A stretch of DNA of 13,309 nt, taken from NCBI GenBank assembly GCA_023253295.1, contig JALRGZ010000124.1:1-13309 (forward strand). Reading direction: 5' to 3'. The DNA comes from Flavobacterium sp. Lineage in GTDB: Bacteria; Bacteroidota; Bacteroidia; Flavobacteriales; Flavobacteriaceae. The position numbers and the translations under genes were made by a program. Each line of letters opens with the position of its first letter. Position 1 is the first letter of the stretch. Below, piece by piece: positions 1 through 6,029 of the stretch. The notes beneath the pieces were generated by a model that ran no database searches, was not told where the DNA came from, and saw nothing but the letters and a program-made list of their open reading frames with translations.

Positions 1-1
1 G

Positions 2-1465
2 AGAATTATTGCAGACATCTTTGCCTTCACTTCGCAAAAGATGCCCAAATTCAATTCTATCTCCATTTCAGGTTACCACATGCACGAAGCTGGAGCAACT
101 GCTGCCATAGAATTAGCCTACACGTTGGCAGACGGCTTGGAATATATCCGCACTGGGCTTAGGGCTGGATTGCAAATTGACCAATTTGCACCAAGATTGA
201 GCTTTTTTTGGGCCATTGGAATGGACCACCTGACTGAAGTTGCCAAACTCAGAGCCGGAAGGGTACTTTGGGCAAAATTAGTTGCAGAGTTTCAACCAAA
301 ATCAAAAAAATCTTTAGCCCTACGTACTCATTGCCAAACCTCTGGTTGGTCTTTGACCGAGCAAGATCCATTTAACAATGTAGCAAGAACCTGTATTGAG
401 GCCTTATCTGCCGTACTTGGCGGAACACAATCATTGCACACCAATGCCTTAGACGAAGCCATTGCACTACCAACTGATTTCTCTGCAAGGATAGCACGCA
501 ATACACAATTATATCTTCAAAACGAAATTGGTATTACCAAGTTTATAGACCCATATGCCGGAAGCAAGGCACTTGAAATCCGCACGCAAGAATTGATTTG
601 TGAAGCATGGGAACTCATTGAAGAGATTGAAAACCTCGGTGGGATGGCAAAAGCTATAGAGACTGGTCTGCCCAAGATGCGCATCGAAGAGGCTGCTGCT
701 AAAAAGCAAGCCAACATAGATGCTAGTCAGCAAATCATTGTCGGGGTAAATCGCTTTGAAAATGAATCTGATAGCCAAATTGACATTCGAGAAGTTGACA
801 ATTCTGCCGTGCGAGAAGCACAAATTTCTGGTTTGCAATCCTTGAAAGCTCATCGGGATCAAGGCCTTGTTGATGCCTTATTAGCTGAACTTAAAAATGC
901 CGCCGAGGGCAAAGACAACTTACTTGAAATTGCCATACGCTGCGCAAAAGCGCGTTGCACACTTGGTGAAATTTCAGCAGCCTTAGAAGCGACCTACGGA
1001 CGCTACCAAGCTAAAATAAGAAGTATTAGTGGTGTTTATGCCAAGGAAATTATGAATGATCCAGCGTACAATCAAGCTAAAAAAATGCTTGAACAATTCA
1101 CAGAATTAGAAGGTCGGCGCCCGCGCATCATGATTGCGAAAATGGGTCAAGATGGCCACGACCGCGGTGCAAAAGTAATCGCGAGTTCATTTGCTGATAT
1201 TGGTTTTGACGTCGATATTGGACCTCTATTTCAGACCCCAGAAGAAGCAGCCAAACAAGCCATTGAAAATGATGTTCATATTCTTGGCGTTTCTTCCTTG
1301 GCTGCAGGTCACAAAACACTTGTTCCAGCTGTCATTGAGGCACTGCAAAAGGCTGGTCGGCCAGACATCATGGTGGTTGCTGGTGGAGTTATTCCACAGC
1401 AAGATTACAGCTTTTTGTACGAAGCTGGAGTTTTTGGTATCCAAGTTCAGACAATTGAGTCATAA
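2..1465 (+). CDS. scpA: Methylmalonyl-CoA mutase large subunit, partial (both ends missing)
   Basis: Adenosylcobalamin-dependent isomerase interconverting succinyl-CoA and (R)-methylmalonyl-CoA in the cytoplasm, used in propionate metabolism. The frame is open from base 2, so the N-terminal third (start of the substrate-binding TIM barrel) lies upstream; the ATG at 41 is internal. The first visible residues read RIIADIF, then KFNSISISGYHM, the barrel strand with the Tyr-His pair at the active site. The C-terminal B12-binding domain has the DxHxxG motif (MGQDGHDRG, from base 1142, cobalt-ligand His at 1157-1159), then GVSSLAAGH and VVAGGVIP. Homologues continue after 'LYEAGVFGI' with FGPGT and about 20-30 more residues; here the frame passes instead into QVQTIES and a stop, which is antisense PEP carboxylase sequence. 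The protein is therefore cut just before its end. Base composition is richer in G+C than the rest of the window. The family call is very firm; whether this fragment belongs to the same genome is doubtful. Confidence 0.93.
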   Translation, partial: RIIADIFAFTSQKMPKFNSISISGYHMHEAGATAAIELAYTLADGLEYIRTGLRAGLQIDQFAPRLSFFWAIGMDHLTEVAKLRAGRVLWAKLVAEFQPKSKKSLALRTHCQTSGWSLTEQDPFNNVARTCIEALSAVLGGTQSLHTNALDEAIALPTDFSARIARNTQLYLQNEIGITKFIDPYAGSKALEIRTQELICEAWELIEEIENLGGMAKAIETGLPKMRIEEAAAKKQANIDASQQIIVGVNRFENESDSQIDIREVDNSAVREAQISGLQSLKAHRDQGLVDALLAELKNAAEGKDNLLEIAIRCAKARCTLGEISAALEATYGRYQAKIRSISGVYAKEIMNDPAYNQAKKMLEQFTELEGRRPRIMIAKMGQDGHDRGAKVIASSFADIGFDVDIGPLFQTPEEAAKQAIENDVHILGVSSLAAGHKTLVPAVIEALQKAGRPDIMVVAGGVIPQQDYSFLYEAGVFGIQVQTIES

Positions 1466-3362
1466 CCTCTTTATCACTTTCTGATAATTTATTCAAATCC
1501 TTATTGAATACTTGGTTAGTAACCCCAGCACTTAACAAGTTTTCTAAGTTATGACGACAAGAATCTAAAGTTCCAAAGTTAGAACTAATAGTCTGACCTT
1601 GAACAGTTACCTGAATTTCTTTGTTTTCAATTTCCGGCCCCAAAGAAGCATAGAATTTATGGGTTTTCCCTCCTCCACGTGCGGGTGGTCCACCACGTCC
1701 GTCAAAGAATATTACTTTAATTCCATATTTTCTTGACATAGCTGTAAGCGCTTCTTTAGCTTGATAAATACTCCAGTTAGCCATTAAATATCCACCATCT
1801 TTTGTACCATCAGAGAATCCAAGCATAATTGTTTGTTTCATATCTCTATTTTTCAGATGCTCAGCATAAACCGGATTAGTATACAGCTGCTCCATTACAT
1901 TATGTGCATTTTGTAAATCGTCTACTGATTCAAATAAAGGCACGATATCTACAGATGGGTCCTCCCAGTTACTCAATCGGAATAAGGCATATGCTTCTAA
2001 AACATTTACCGCGTTTTCATTATTACTAATAATGTAACGATTAGCACCTAATTCACCGTTTCCTTCTTGAATTTTCTTAATGGCATAAATAGACTCAATC
2101 GTAGATTTTGTCATTTCATTTTTAAAATCAATTGGATTCAGGTTACCATTAACACTTGTTAAAACCTTACATTTTTCAGCTTCTGATAATTCATAGTAGT
2201 TTTTAGGAAAAACTTCGCTACCATTATTTTGATAGAAATCAAAAATATCTCTAAATACTGCATCGTGAATTTTACTATTTTGACGAATATCTAAAGTAGC
2301 AAAGTGGAATCCGAATAAATTCACTTTAATCAACAAAGCTTCTAATTCATCAACATATAAAGATTGGTGCTTCTCAACAATAATTGTTTTGATTTTGTTT
2401 AACTGAGATTTAAACTCTTCCAAAGTGATAAAAATTTCCCCCGTAGAATAAAACACCGAACGATATAATTTATTTTCAAGTTCAGCTACTAAAACATCAA
2501 CACCAGAGAAAGTTAACTTTCTCTTTAAGTTTCTCATTTCAAAATAGTAACATTTCAAAATAGAAGTTCTTAAACGATCAGCGACTTTTAAAGTAATATC
2601 AGTTGTTACAAATGGATTTCCATCTCTATCTCCTCCTGGCCAGAAACCAAGTTGGATAATAGGATTCTTAATATTTCCATTTGGAGCAATATTTGTTTCT
2701 AAATAATGCATTAAATCACCTGCAGTATTATAGAATACATTTTCAAGATACCAAATCAAACTTACTGCTTCATCAAAAGGATTTGGCTTTTCATTTTTAA
2801 TGAAAGGTGTTTTTCCTAATTGAGCCAAAAGTTGTTTGATACTTAACAAGTTATTATCACGAATAGCCTGTGTCAAGTCGTTAATAATACCTAAAACCGG
2901 ACCAGGATAAAACTGTGTTGGGTGAGCCGTTAATACCGTTCTGACATTAAAATTTTCTAAAAATTCAGCTAGCTCTTCATTATTGCCTCTTGCCTCTGAT
3001 TTTTCTTTAATATCTCTCAAAGATCCGCGTCCCTCCATATTATTTACAATAGGAAAAGCAGCATCTTCTATAGCATCAAATAATACAATCTGACGTTCAA
3101 TATATTGAATAAAACGAAACATCAAATCGATTTTATCAGCCTCTACATCAGTATGTAAATATTTTTTAGAGAAGAATTCAAAAATTTCCTTTGGCGTTTC
3201 CATCTTTTTGTAACCTGTATCACAAACCTCTGTAAATAAAGGCAATAAAGCACCCGTATTGTCAATAGAATCAAAAGGTAAAGTGATGAAAACGCTATTA
3301 TAAATATAATACTTAGAAAGAACATTTTGGTTAAAACGTTCTATTTTAGGGAGCGTATACAT
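1389..3362 (-). CDS. ppc: Phosphoenolpyruvate carboxylase, 3'-truncated
   Basis: Cytoplasmic anaplerotic enzyme that carboxylates PEP with bicarbonate to oxaloacetate. Visible catalytic landmarks include VLTAHPTQ with His147 (equivalent to His138 of the E. coli enzyme), WPGGDRDGNP at 241-250, the DIRQ arginine at 360, MLGFSDGTKDGG with Lys521, and the glycine-rich loop FDGRGGPPARGGGKTHKF at 553-570. The open frame is 657 codons, against the roughly 850-900 residues usual for the family. Only about the first 643 residues are genuine; the tail (KLQLRTKSCNLAVE) is antisense mutase sequence beyond the joint near 1440. The lost C-terminal part carries the GSRP arginine and the terminal residues needed for activity and tetramer contacts, so this version should be inactive. 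The start at 3362 gives MYTLPKIERFN, a normal flavobacterial N-terminus. The gene follows the lrp-type regulator on the same strand but is separated from it by a terminator. Confidence 0.93.
   Translation of the reverse strand: MYTLPKIERFNQNVLSKYYIYNSVFITLPFDSIDNTGALLPLFTEVCDTGYKKMETPKEIFEFFSKKYLHTDVEADKIDLMFRFIQYIERQIVLFDAIEDAAFPIVNNMEGRGSLRDIKEKSEARGNNEELAEFLENFNVRTVLTAHPTQFYPGPVLGIINDLTQAIRDNNLLSIKQLLAQLGKTPFIKNEKPNPFDEAVSLIWYLENVFYNTAGDLMHYLETNIAPNGNIKNPIIQLGFWPGGDRDGNPFVTTDITLKVADRLRTSILKCYYFEMRNLKRKLTFSGVDVLVAELENKLYRSVFYSTGEIFITLEEFKSQLNKIKTIIVEKHQSLYVDELEALLIKVNLFGFHFATLDIRQNSKIHDAVFRDIFDFYQNNGSEVFPKNYYELSEAEKCKVLTSVNGNLNPIDFKNEMTKSTIESIYAIKKIQEGNGELGANRYIISNNENAVNVLEAYALFRLSNWEDPSVDIVPLFESVDDLQNAHNVMEQLYTNPVYAEHLKNRDMKQTIMLGFSDGTKDGGYLMANWSIYQAKEALTAMSRKYGIKVIFFDGRGGPPARGGGKTHKFYASLGPEIENKEIQVTVQGQTISSNFGTLDSCRHNLENLLSAGVTNQVFNKDLNKLSESDKEVMTQLSELGYQKLQLRTKSCNLAVE
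1430..1445. other. Chimeric joint between mutase and PEP carboxylase genes
   Basis: Two genes running toward each other both stop resembling their families at this point. Left of about 1440 the plus strand is good mutase sequence; right of about 1435 the minus strand is good PEP carboxylase sequence (...SELGYQK). There is no intergenic DNA between them. The bases TTTTTGGTATC here can be read both as the mutase codons for V-F-G-I and, on the other strand, as carboxylase codons for G-Y-Q-K, so the joint probably sits in a shared stretch of about 10 bases. This fits a false join in assembly or a microhomology-mediated rearrangement; the sequence alone cannot separate the two. Confidence 0.8.
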
Positions 3363-3411
3363 AAATTATTTTAATTGTTTTTTAGTTAATTATGGGTATA
3401 TTGTTTTTGAA

Positions 3412-3450
3412 AAAAAATACCCCAAGAGTGTACTTGAGGTATTATTTTTT
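3412..3450 (-). terminator. Rho-independent terminator after the Lrp/AsnC gene
   Basis: An 11-base stem (3416-3426 with 3433-3443) encloses a 6-base loop. On the minus strand every pair forms if one G-U wobble is allowed, and the hairpin is followed by a T run. On the plus strand the same position is a C-A mismatch, so the structure is built for minus-strand transcripts, ending the regulator message 30 bases past its stop codon and before ppc starts. A T run also lies on the plus side. Confidence 0.75.
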
Positions 3451-3475
3451 TTTAATAATATTCTCAAGTCAAAAA

Positions 3476-3955
3476 TTACATATTTTTGAAGATAGTATGC
3501 ATCAAACGCTTCTTATCGTTGATATTTTCTTCAAGAGAAATCATAGTTTCTGTTCTATAAACACCATCAATATCGTCGATCATAAAGATTACATCTTTTG
3601 CATGCTTAGTATCTTTTGCTCTAATCTTACAGAAAATATTAAATTTTCCTGTAGTTACAGAAGCAACTGTTACGAATGGAATCTCGTTGATGCGTTGTAA
3701 AACAAACTTCGTTTGAGAAGTATTATTTAAAAATACACCTACATAAGCAATAAAAGAATAGCCTAATTTATCATAGTCAAGCACCAAAGAAGACCCCATG
3801 ATAATACCAGCATCCTCCATTTTCTTTACCCTAACATGCACAGTACCAGCTGAAATCAATAATTTCTTAGCAATATCCGTAAACGGAACTCTTGTATTAT
3901 CAATCAACATGTCTAAAATCTGATGATCTACTTCATCTAAACGGAACTTACTCAT
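3476..3955 (-). CDS. Lrp/AsnC family transcriptional regulator
   Basis: DNA-binding regulator of the feast/famine type, 159 residues, the usual length for the family. An N-terminal winged helix-turn-helix (about 6-60: LDEVDHQILDMLIDNTR, then DIAKKLLISAGTVHVRVKKMEDAGII) is followed by a RAM ligand-binding and oligomerisation domain (about 68-142), with TGKFNIFCKI at the usual effector-loop position. Such proteins typically sense an amino acid and assemble as dimers to octamers; the effector here cannot be read from sequence. It lies downstream of the M14 carboxypeptidase on the same strand (76-base gap) and upstream of ppc beyond a terminator, so it probably has its own transcript, possibly also reached by readthrough from the peptidase. 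The start at 3955 gives the expected MSKFRLDEVD. Confidence 0.93.
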   Translation of the reverse strand: MSKFRLDEVDHQILDMLIDNTRVPFTDIAKKLLISAGTVHVRVKKMEDAGIIMGSSLVLDYDKLGYSFIAYVGVFLNNTSQTKFVLQRINEIPFVTVASVTTGKFNIFCKIRAKDTKHAKDVIFMIDDIDGVYRTETMISLEENINDKKRLMHTIFKNM

Positions 3956-3995
3956 ATTTCTTTAATTATATTATTAATTGTCATTTTAAAGCATA

Positions 3996-4028
3996 AAAAT
4001 ATACATAAAAATGATAAAGTCGTACAAA
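3996..4028 (-). promoter_or_regulatory. Candidate promoter of the Lrp/AsnC gene
   Basis: On the minus strand TTTG (4028-4025), 21 bases, then TATATTTT (4003-3996), a 7-of-8 match to the Bacteroidota -7 consensus TAnnTTTG. Predicted transcription would begin about 35 bases before the start codon. The region is very A/T-rich, so chance matches are likely. Confidence 0.35.
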
Positions 4029-4031
4029 AAA

Positions 4032-5186
4032 TTATTTTTTTATTAATCCATTGACAAATTTATGATTTTTTCCTAATGAAAAATTTGCCTTTTGATCTAG
4101 TTTTGGAAAGTCTTCTTCTCCGTCTTCATAAATAGCTCCTTGAGCATCAAACACTTCATGACCAAAGAATCCTTCTAATTTATCAATTTTAGCGATATAA
4201 GCATTAAAATTAATTTTTCCGTCAATTAATTCTTCCTTATACTGTGCAGCAAAATTCGTTAATTTTTCATTACCGTCATAATTTATTTTGACTTTTTTAT
4301 ATATAAAATCATAAAAAACAACTTTATTTTGAGGAATATTTAAATATTCTTGAATTCTATTCACTTCTATATCGTTTTCGCTAAGCATCCTAAAACTCGA
4401 AACTAAAGCTATAAATATATATTTACGAGTAATTTCCCTTTGATAATCCCCTGGAAAATGTCCAGCTTCAAACAAAATTGTAGGAACTCCTAAATATTGA
4501 AAAGTATCACCAATACAATTAATATTAAAAGAATCATCAAAACGACCTATTTGCCCCGGAATAAATTCTTGTAACACCGAATTCATCTCAGCAATCACAT
4601 TTATAGCTTTTAAACGAGAGCCGTTTATTTCTCTTTCTTCATTATAGGACGGAGATAAAAACGAAACAGTTGCCGGTTTCCCAGTATCAGCAACGCCAAA
4701 AATAGTACGTTGATCATGTAAGTTATAACAATAATCAGGCTTAAATTCTTCAAAAACCGCTCTTAATAATTTACTTTCAGGCTGTGTAAGATTTTGAGAA
4801 TCCCTATTTAAGTCAACTTCATTTGCATTAGCACGAGTGTACAATGTAGCACCATCCGGATTTAGCATTGGTAAACAGCAAAAAGTAAATTTAGCCAAGA
4901 ACATTTTAGCTAATTCAGAACCACCATGTAATAAATTTAAAAAATCAAATAACGCTTTAGTTGTAGTGCTTTCATTTCCGTGCATTTGAGACCAAAGGTA
5001 AATTTTGGTTTTTCCTTCACCAATTATATACTTATAAACTGGTCTTCCCTGAACAGATTGACCAATAACCGACAATTGGTTATTTGTATTTAATCGCTGT
5101 AAAATAGGCTCAATAGACTCTAATGTCAAATACCTGCCTTCAATCGTTTTTTCCTTGTTGTCAAGAAACAACTGCTCTAAATTCAT
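4032..5186 (-). CDS. M14 family zinc carboxypeptidase, cytoplasmic
   Basis: Zinc metallopeptidase of the carboxypeptidase A (M14) fold, 384 residues. The zinc-binding HxxE is QMHGNES (His69, Glu72), and the third ligand His157 is in YNLHDQRT. NPDGATLYTRAN and DLNRD (123-129) fit the substrate carboxylate-binding Asn-Arg region, and TILFEAGH supplies the catalytic Glu240. There is no signal peptide, so it should act inside the cell, for example trimming imported or turnover peptides or peptidoglycan fragments; the true substrate is unknown. Residues after about 270 look like a lineage-specific C-terminal extension. It is divergent from an XRE-family regulator, and their 313-base gap holds repeated palindromes, one lying exactly on this gene's -7 box; repression by that regulator is the likely control. 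The start at 5186 is the first Met of the conserved frame and sits about 20 bases from the -7 box. Confidence 0.9.
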   Translation of the reverse strand: MNLEQLFLDNKEKTIEGRYLTLESIEPILQRLNTNNQLSVIGQSVQGRPVYKYIIGEGKTKIYLWSQMHGNESTTTKALFDFLNLLHGGSELAKMFLAKFTFCCLPMLNPDGATLYTRANANEVDLNRDSQNLTQPESKLLRAVFEEFKPDYCYNLHDQRTIFGVADTGKPATVSFLSPSYNEEREINGSRLKAINVIAEMNSVLQEFIPGQIGRFDDSFNINCIGDTFQYLGVPTILFEAGHFPGDYQREITRKYIFIALVSSFRMLSENDIEVNRIQEYLNIPQNKVVFYDFIYKKVKINYDGNEKLTNFAAQYKEELIDGKINFNAYIAKIDKLEGFFGHEVFDAQGAIYEDGEEDFPKLDQKANFSLGKNHKFVNGLIKK

Positions 5187-5202
5187 AATCTAATATATTT
5201 GA

Positions 5203-5216
5203 TTTACAAAAGTAAA
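5203..5216. promoter_or_regulatory. Operator-like palindrome O1 (TTTAC-N4-GTAAA)
   Basis: TTTACAAAAGTAAA: perfect 5-base arms around 4 bases. It covers the carboxypeptidase -7 box. One of at least six related sites in this intergenic region. Confidence 0.65.
5207..5214 (-). promoter_or_regulatory. -7 box of the carboxypeptidase promoter
   Basis: The minus strand reads TACTTTTG, a perfect TAnnTTTG, 20 bases upstream of the start codon. No clear TTTG is found at the best -33 distance. The box lies wholly inside operator-like palindrome 5203-5216, and the expected -33 position falls within palindrome 5227-5240. Confidence 0.45.
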
Positions 5217-5226
5217 CATCTTTATT

Positions 5227-5240
5227 TTTACATTAGTAAA
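5227..5240. promoter_or_regulatory. Operator-like palindrome O2
   Basis: TTTACATTAGTAAA: perfect arms, 24 bases from O1, at the expected -33 region of the carboxypeptidase promoter. Confidence 0.65.
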
Positions 5241-5259
5241 CAACAGGTTTGCAAAATAT

Positions 5260-5273
5260 TTTAATATTGTAAA
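5260..5273. promoter_or_regulatory. Operator-like palindrome O3 (degenerate)
   Basis: TTTAATATTGTAAA: 9 of 10 arm bases match TTTAC-N4-GTAAA. It begins 33 bases after O2, about three helical turns. Confidence 0.45.
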
Positions 5274-5423
5274 CAGGATTTTATCGCCTTTGAAAAATCT
5301 TATACTACGAGCAGTTGACAAATGTTACCGATTTAAATTTAAAAAACTAAATATTTTGTTACCAGCTTTTTAAACAACATTATATAAACTTAAAAATGAA
5401 AAAATGCAGCTTCAAAAAGACTG

Positions 5424-5437
5424 TTTACAGCTGTAAA
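5424..5437. promoter_or_regulatory. Operator-like palindrome O4
   Basis: TTTACAGCTGTAAA: perfect arms and fully palindromic through the centre (extended GTTTACAGCTGTAAA). It directly abuts the -33 TTTG (5438-5441) of the XRE regulator promoter. Confidence 0.65.
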
Positions 5438-5469
5438 TTTGCTAATTCATGTACTTTTGATTACATTTG
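5438..5469 (+). promoter_or_regulatory. Promoter of the XRE-family regulator
   Basis: TTTG (5438-5441), 20 bases, TACATTTG (5462-5469): a full match to the Bacteroidota TTTG/TAnnTTTG housekeeping promoter with good spacing. Transcription should start near 5475, about 25 bases before the ATG. A second perfect -7 (TACTTTTG, 5452-5459) has no matching -33. Confidence 0.65.
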
Positions 5470-5473
5470 TAAA
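5460..5473. promoter_or_regulatory. Operator-like palindrome O5
   Basis: ATTACATTTGTAAA: 9 of 10 arm bases match. It contains the whole -7 box of the XRE gene promoter, so occupation would block RNA polymerase. Confidence 0.6.
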
Positions 5474-5493
5474 TAGCGAATTCTAAACAATAA

Positions 5494-5507
5494 TTCACAA
5501 TGGTAAA
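5494..5507. promoter_or_regulatory. Operator-like palindrome O6 over the XRE start codon
   Basis: TTCACAATGGTAAA: 9 of 10 arm bases match TTTAC-N4-GTAAA. The ATG at 5500-5502 lies in its 4-base spacer, so the regulator's first codons are part of the operator. Confidence 0.5.
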
Positions 5508-5973
5508 CACAGACGATTTCATAAAAAGACTTGAAATAATACTCGATTATTACAGTATTAACGCATCTGCTTTTGCCGACAAAATTGGTGTGCAGCGCTC
5601 TAGTCTATCTCATCTCCTTTCCGGAAGAAACAAACCTAGTTTGGATTTTATTCTCAAAATTCTGGATGTTTATCCTGAAGTTGATTTGTATTGGATTCTG
5701 AATGGCAAAGGTAGTTTCCCTAAAAGTAATTCGATTTCTACTGAAACAGAGACAGCAGTAACTTCCCCAGCCCAAACAACTCTGGAAAACACTAATACTG
5801 TAGTAAATTCAGAACTATTTTCAAAATCAGCCGTTGAAGAGAAAAATATTTCAATTTCAACTGAAAACAAAACTCAAATCACAAGCGATATTTTTGATGA
5901 TAACATTGAAAAAATTGTATTCTTTTATAAAGACGGCACTTTTAAAACTTTTAATCCCAATCAAAAAAAATAG
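5500..5973 (+). CDS. XRE-family helix-turn-helix transcriptional regulator
   Basis: Predicted DNA-binding regulator, 157 residues. Residues 5-72 form a Cro/CI-type HTH domain (scanning helix about 22-30 ASAFADKIG, recognition helix about 32-42 QRSSLSHLLSG, then the DLYWILNGKGSF ending common in Bacteroidota members). Residues 75-130 are rich in Ser, Thr, Asn and Glu and look disordered. The C-terminus IEKIVFFYKDGTFKTF (136-151) is a short conserved cap seen in related flavobacterial regulators (recalled from the family, not searched). There is no peptidase or ligand-binding domain, so it is not a LexA-type repressor. It is divergent from the M14 carboxypeptidase. Six palindromes in the shared gap, three near each gene, are the obvious candidates for its own operators, predicting autorepression and repression of the peptidase. 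A promoter at 5438-5469 drives it. The inducer is unknown. Confidence 0.88.
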   Translation: MVNTDDFIKRLEIILDYYSINASAFADKIGVQRSSLSHLLSGRNKPSLDFILKILDVYPEVDLYWILNGKGSFPKSNSISTETETAVTSPAQTTLENTNTVVNSELFSKSAVEEKNISISTENKTQITSDIFDDNIEKIVFFYKDGTFKTFNPNQKK

Positions 5974-6003
5974 TCCCGAATATATTTTGTACATATTCAG
6001 GAC
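5963..6003 (-). terminator. Rho-independent terminator of the lipoprotein gene
   Basis: Stem 5973-5983 with 5993-6003, 11 pairs around a 9-base loop, followed on the minus strand by eight T (5970-5963). One position is a C-A mismatch on the plus strand but a G-U pair on the minus strand. It lies 27 bases after the stop of the minus-strand lipoprotein and overlaps the last bases of the XRE gene, where the T run is encoded by that gene's final lysine codons. Confidence 0.75.
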
Positions 6004-6029
6004 CAATAAAACAAACAAAAAACCTACTC

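Noticed and set aside
1191..1484. 97-codon plus-strand frame across the mutase end
   Set aside because: Out of frame with the B12-binding domain and crosses the chimeric joint; a shadow.
3392..3700. 102-codon plus-strand frame opposite the Lrp/AsnC gene
   Set aside because: Antisense to a clear regulator and starting inside the terminator region; no coding features.
5315..5328. A seventh palindrome-like site TTGACAAATGTTAC between the two operator groups
   Set aside because: Only 7 of 10 arm bases match; not distinguishable from chance in A/T-rich DNA, although TGTTACC recurs 34 bases later (5357-5363).
5396..5476. A 26-codon frame with four Cys (begins MKKCSF, ends DYICK) in the divergent control region
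   Set aside because: It runs through operators O4 and O5 and the XRE promoter; its TGTAAA codons are simply the operator arms. No start signal was seen, so it is probably chance.
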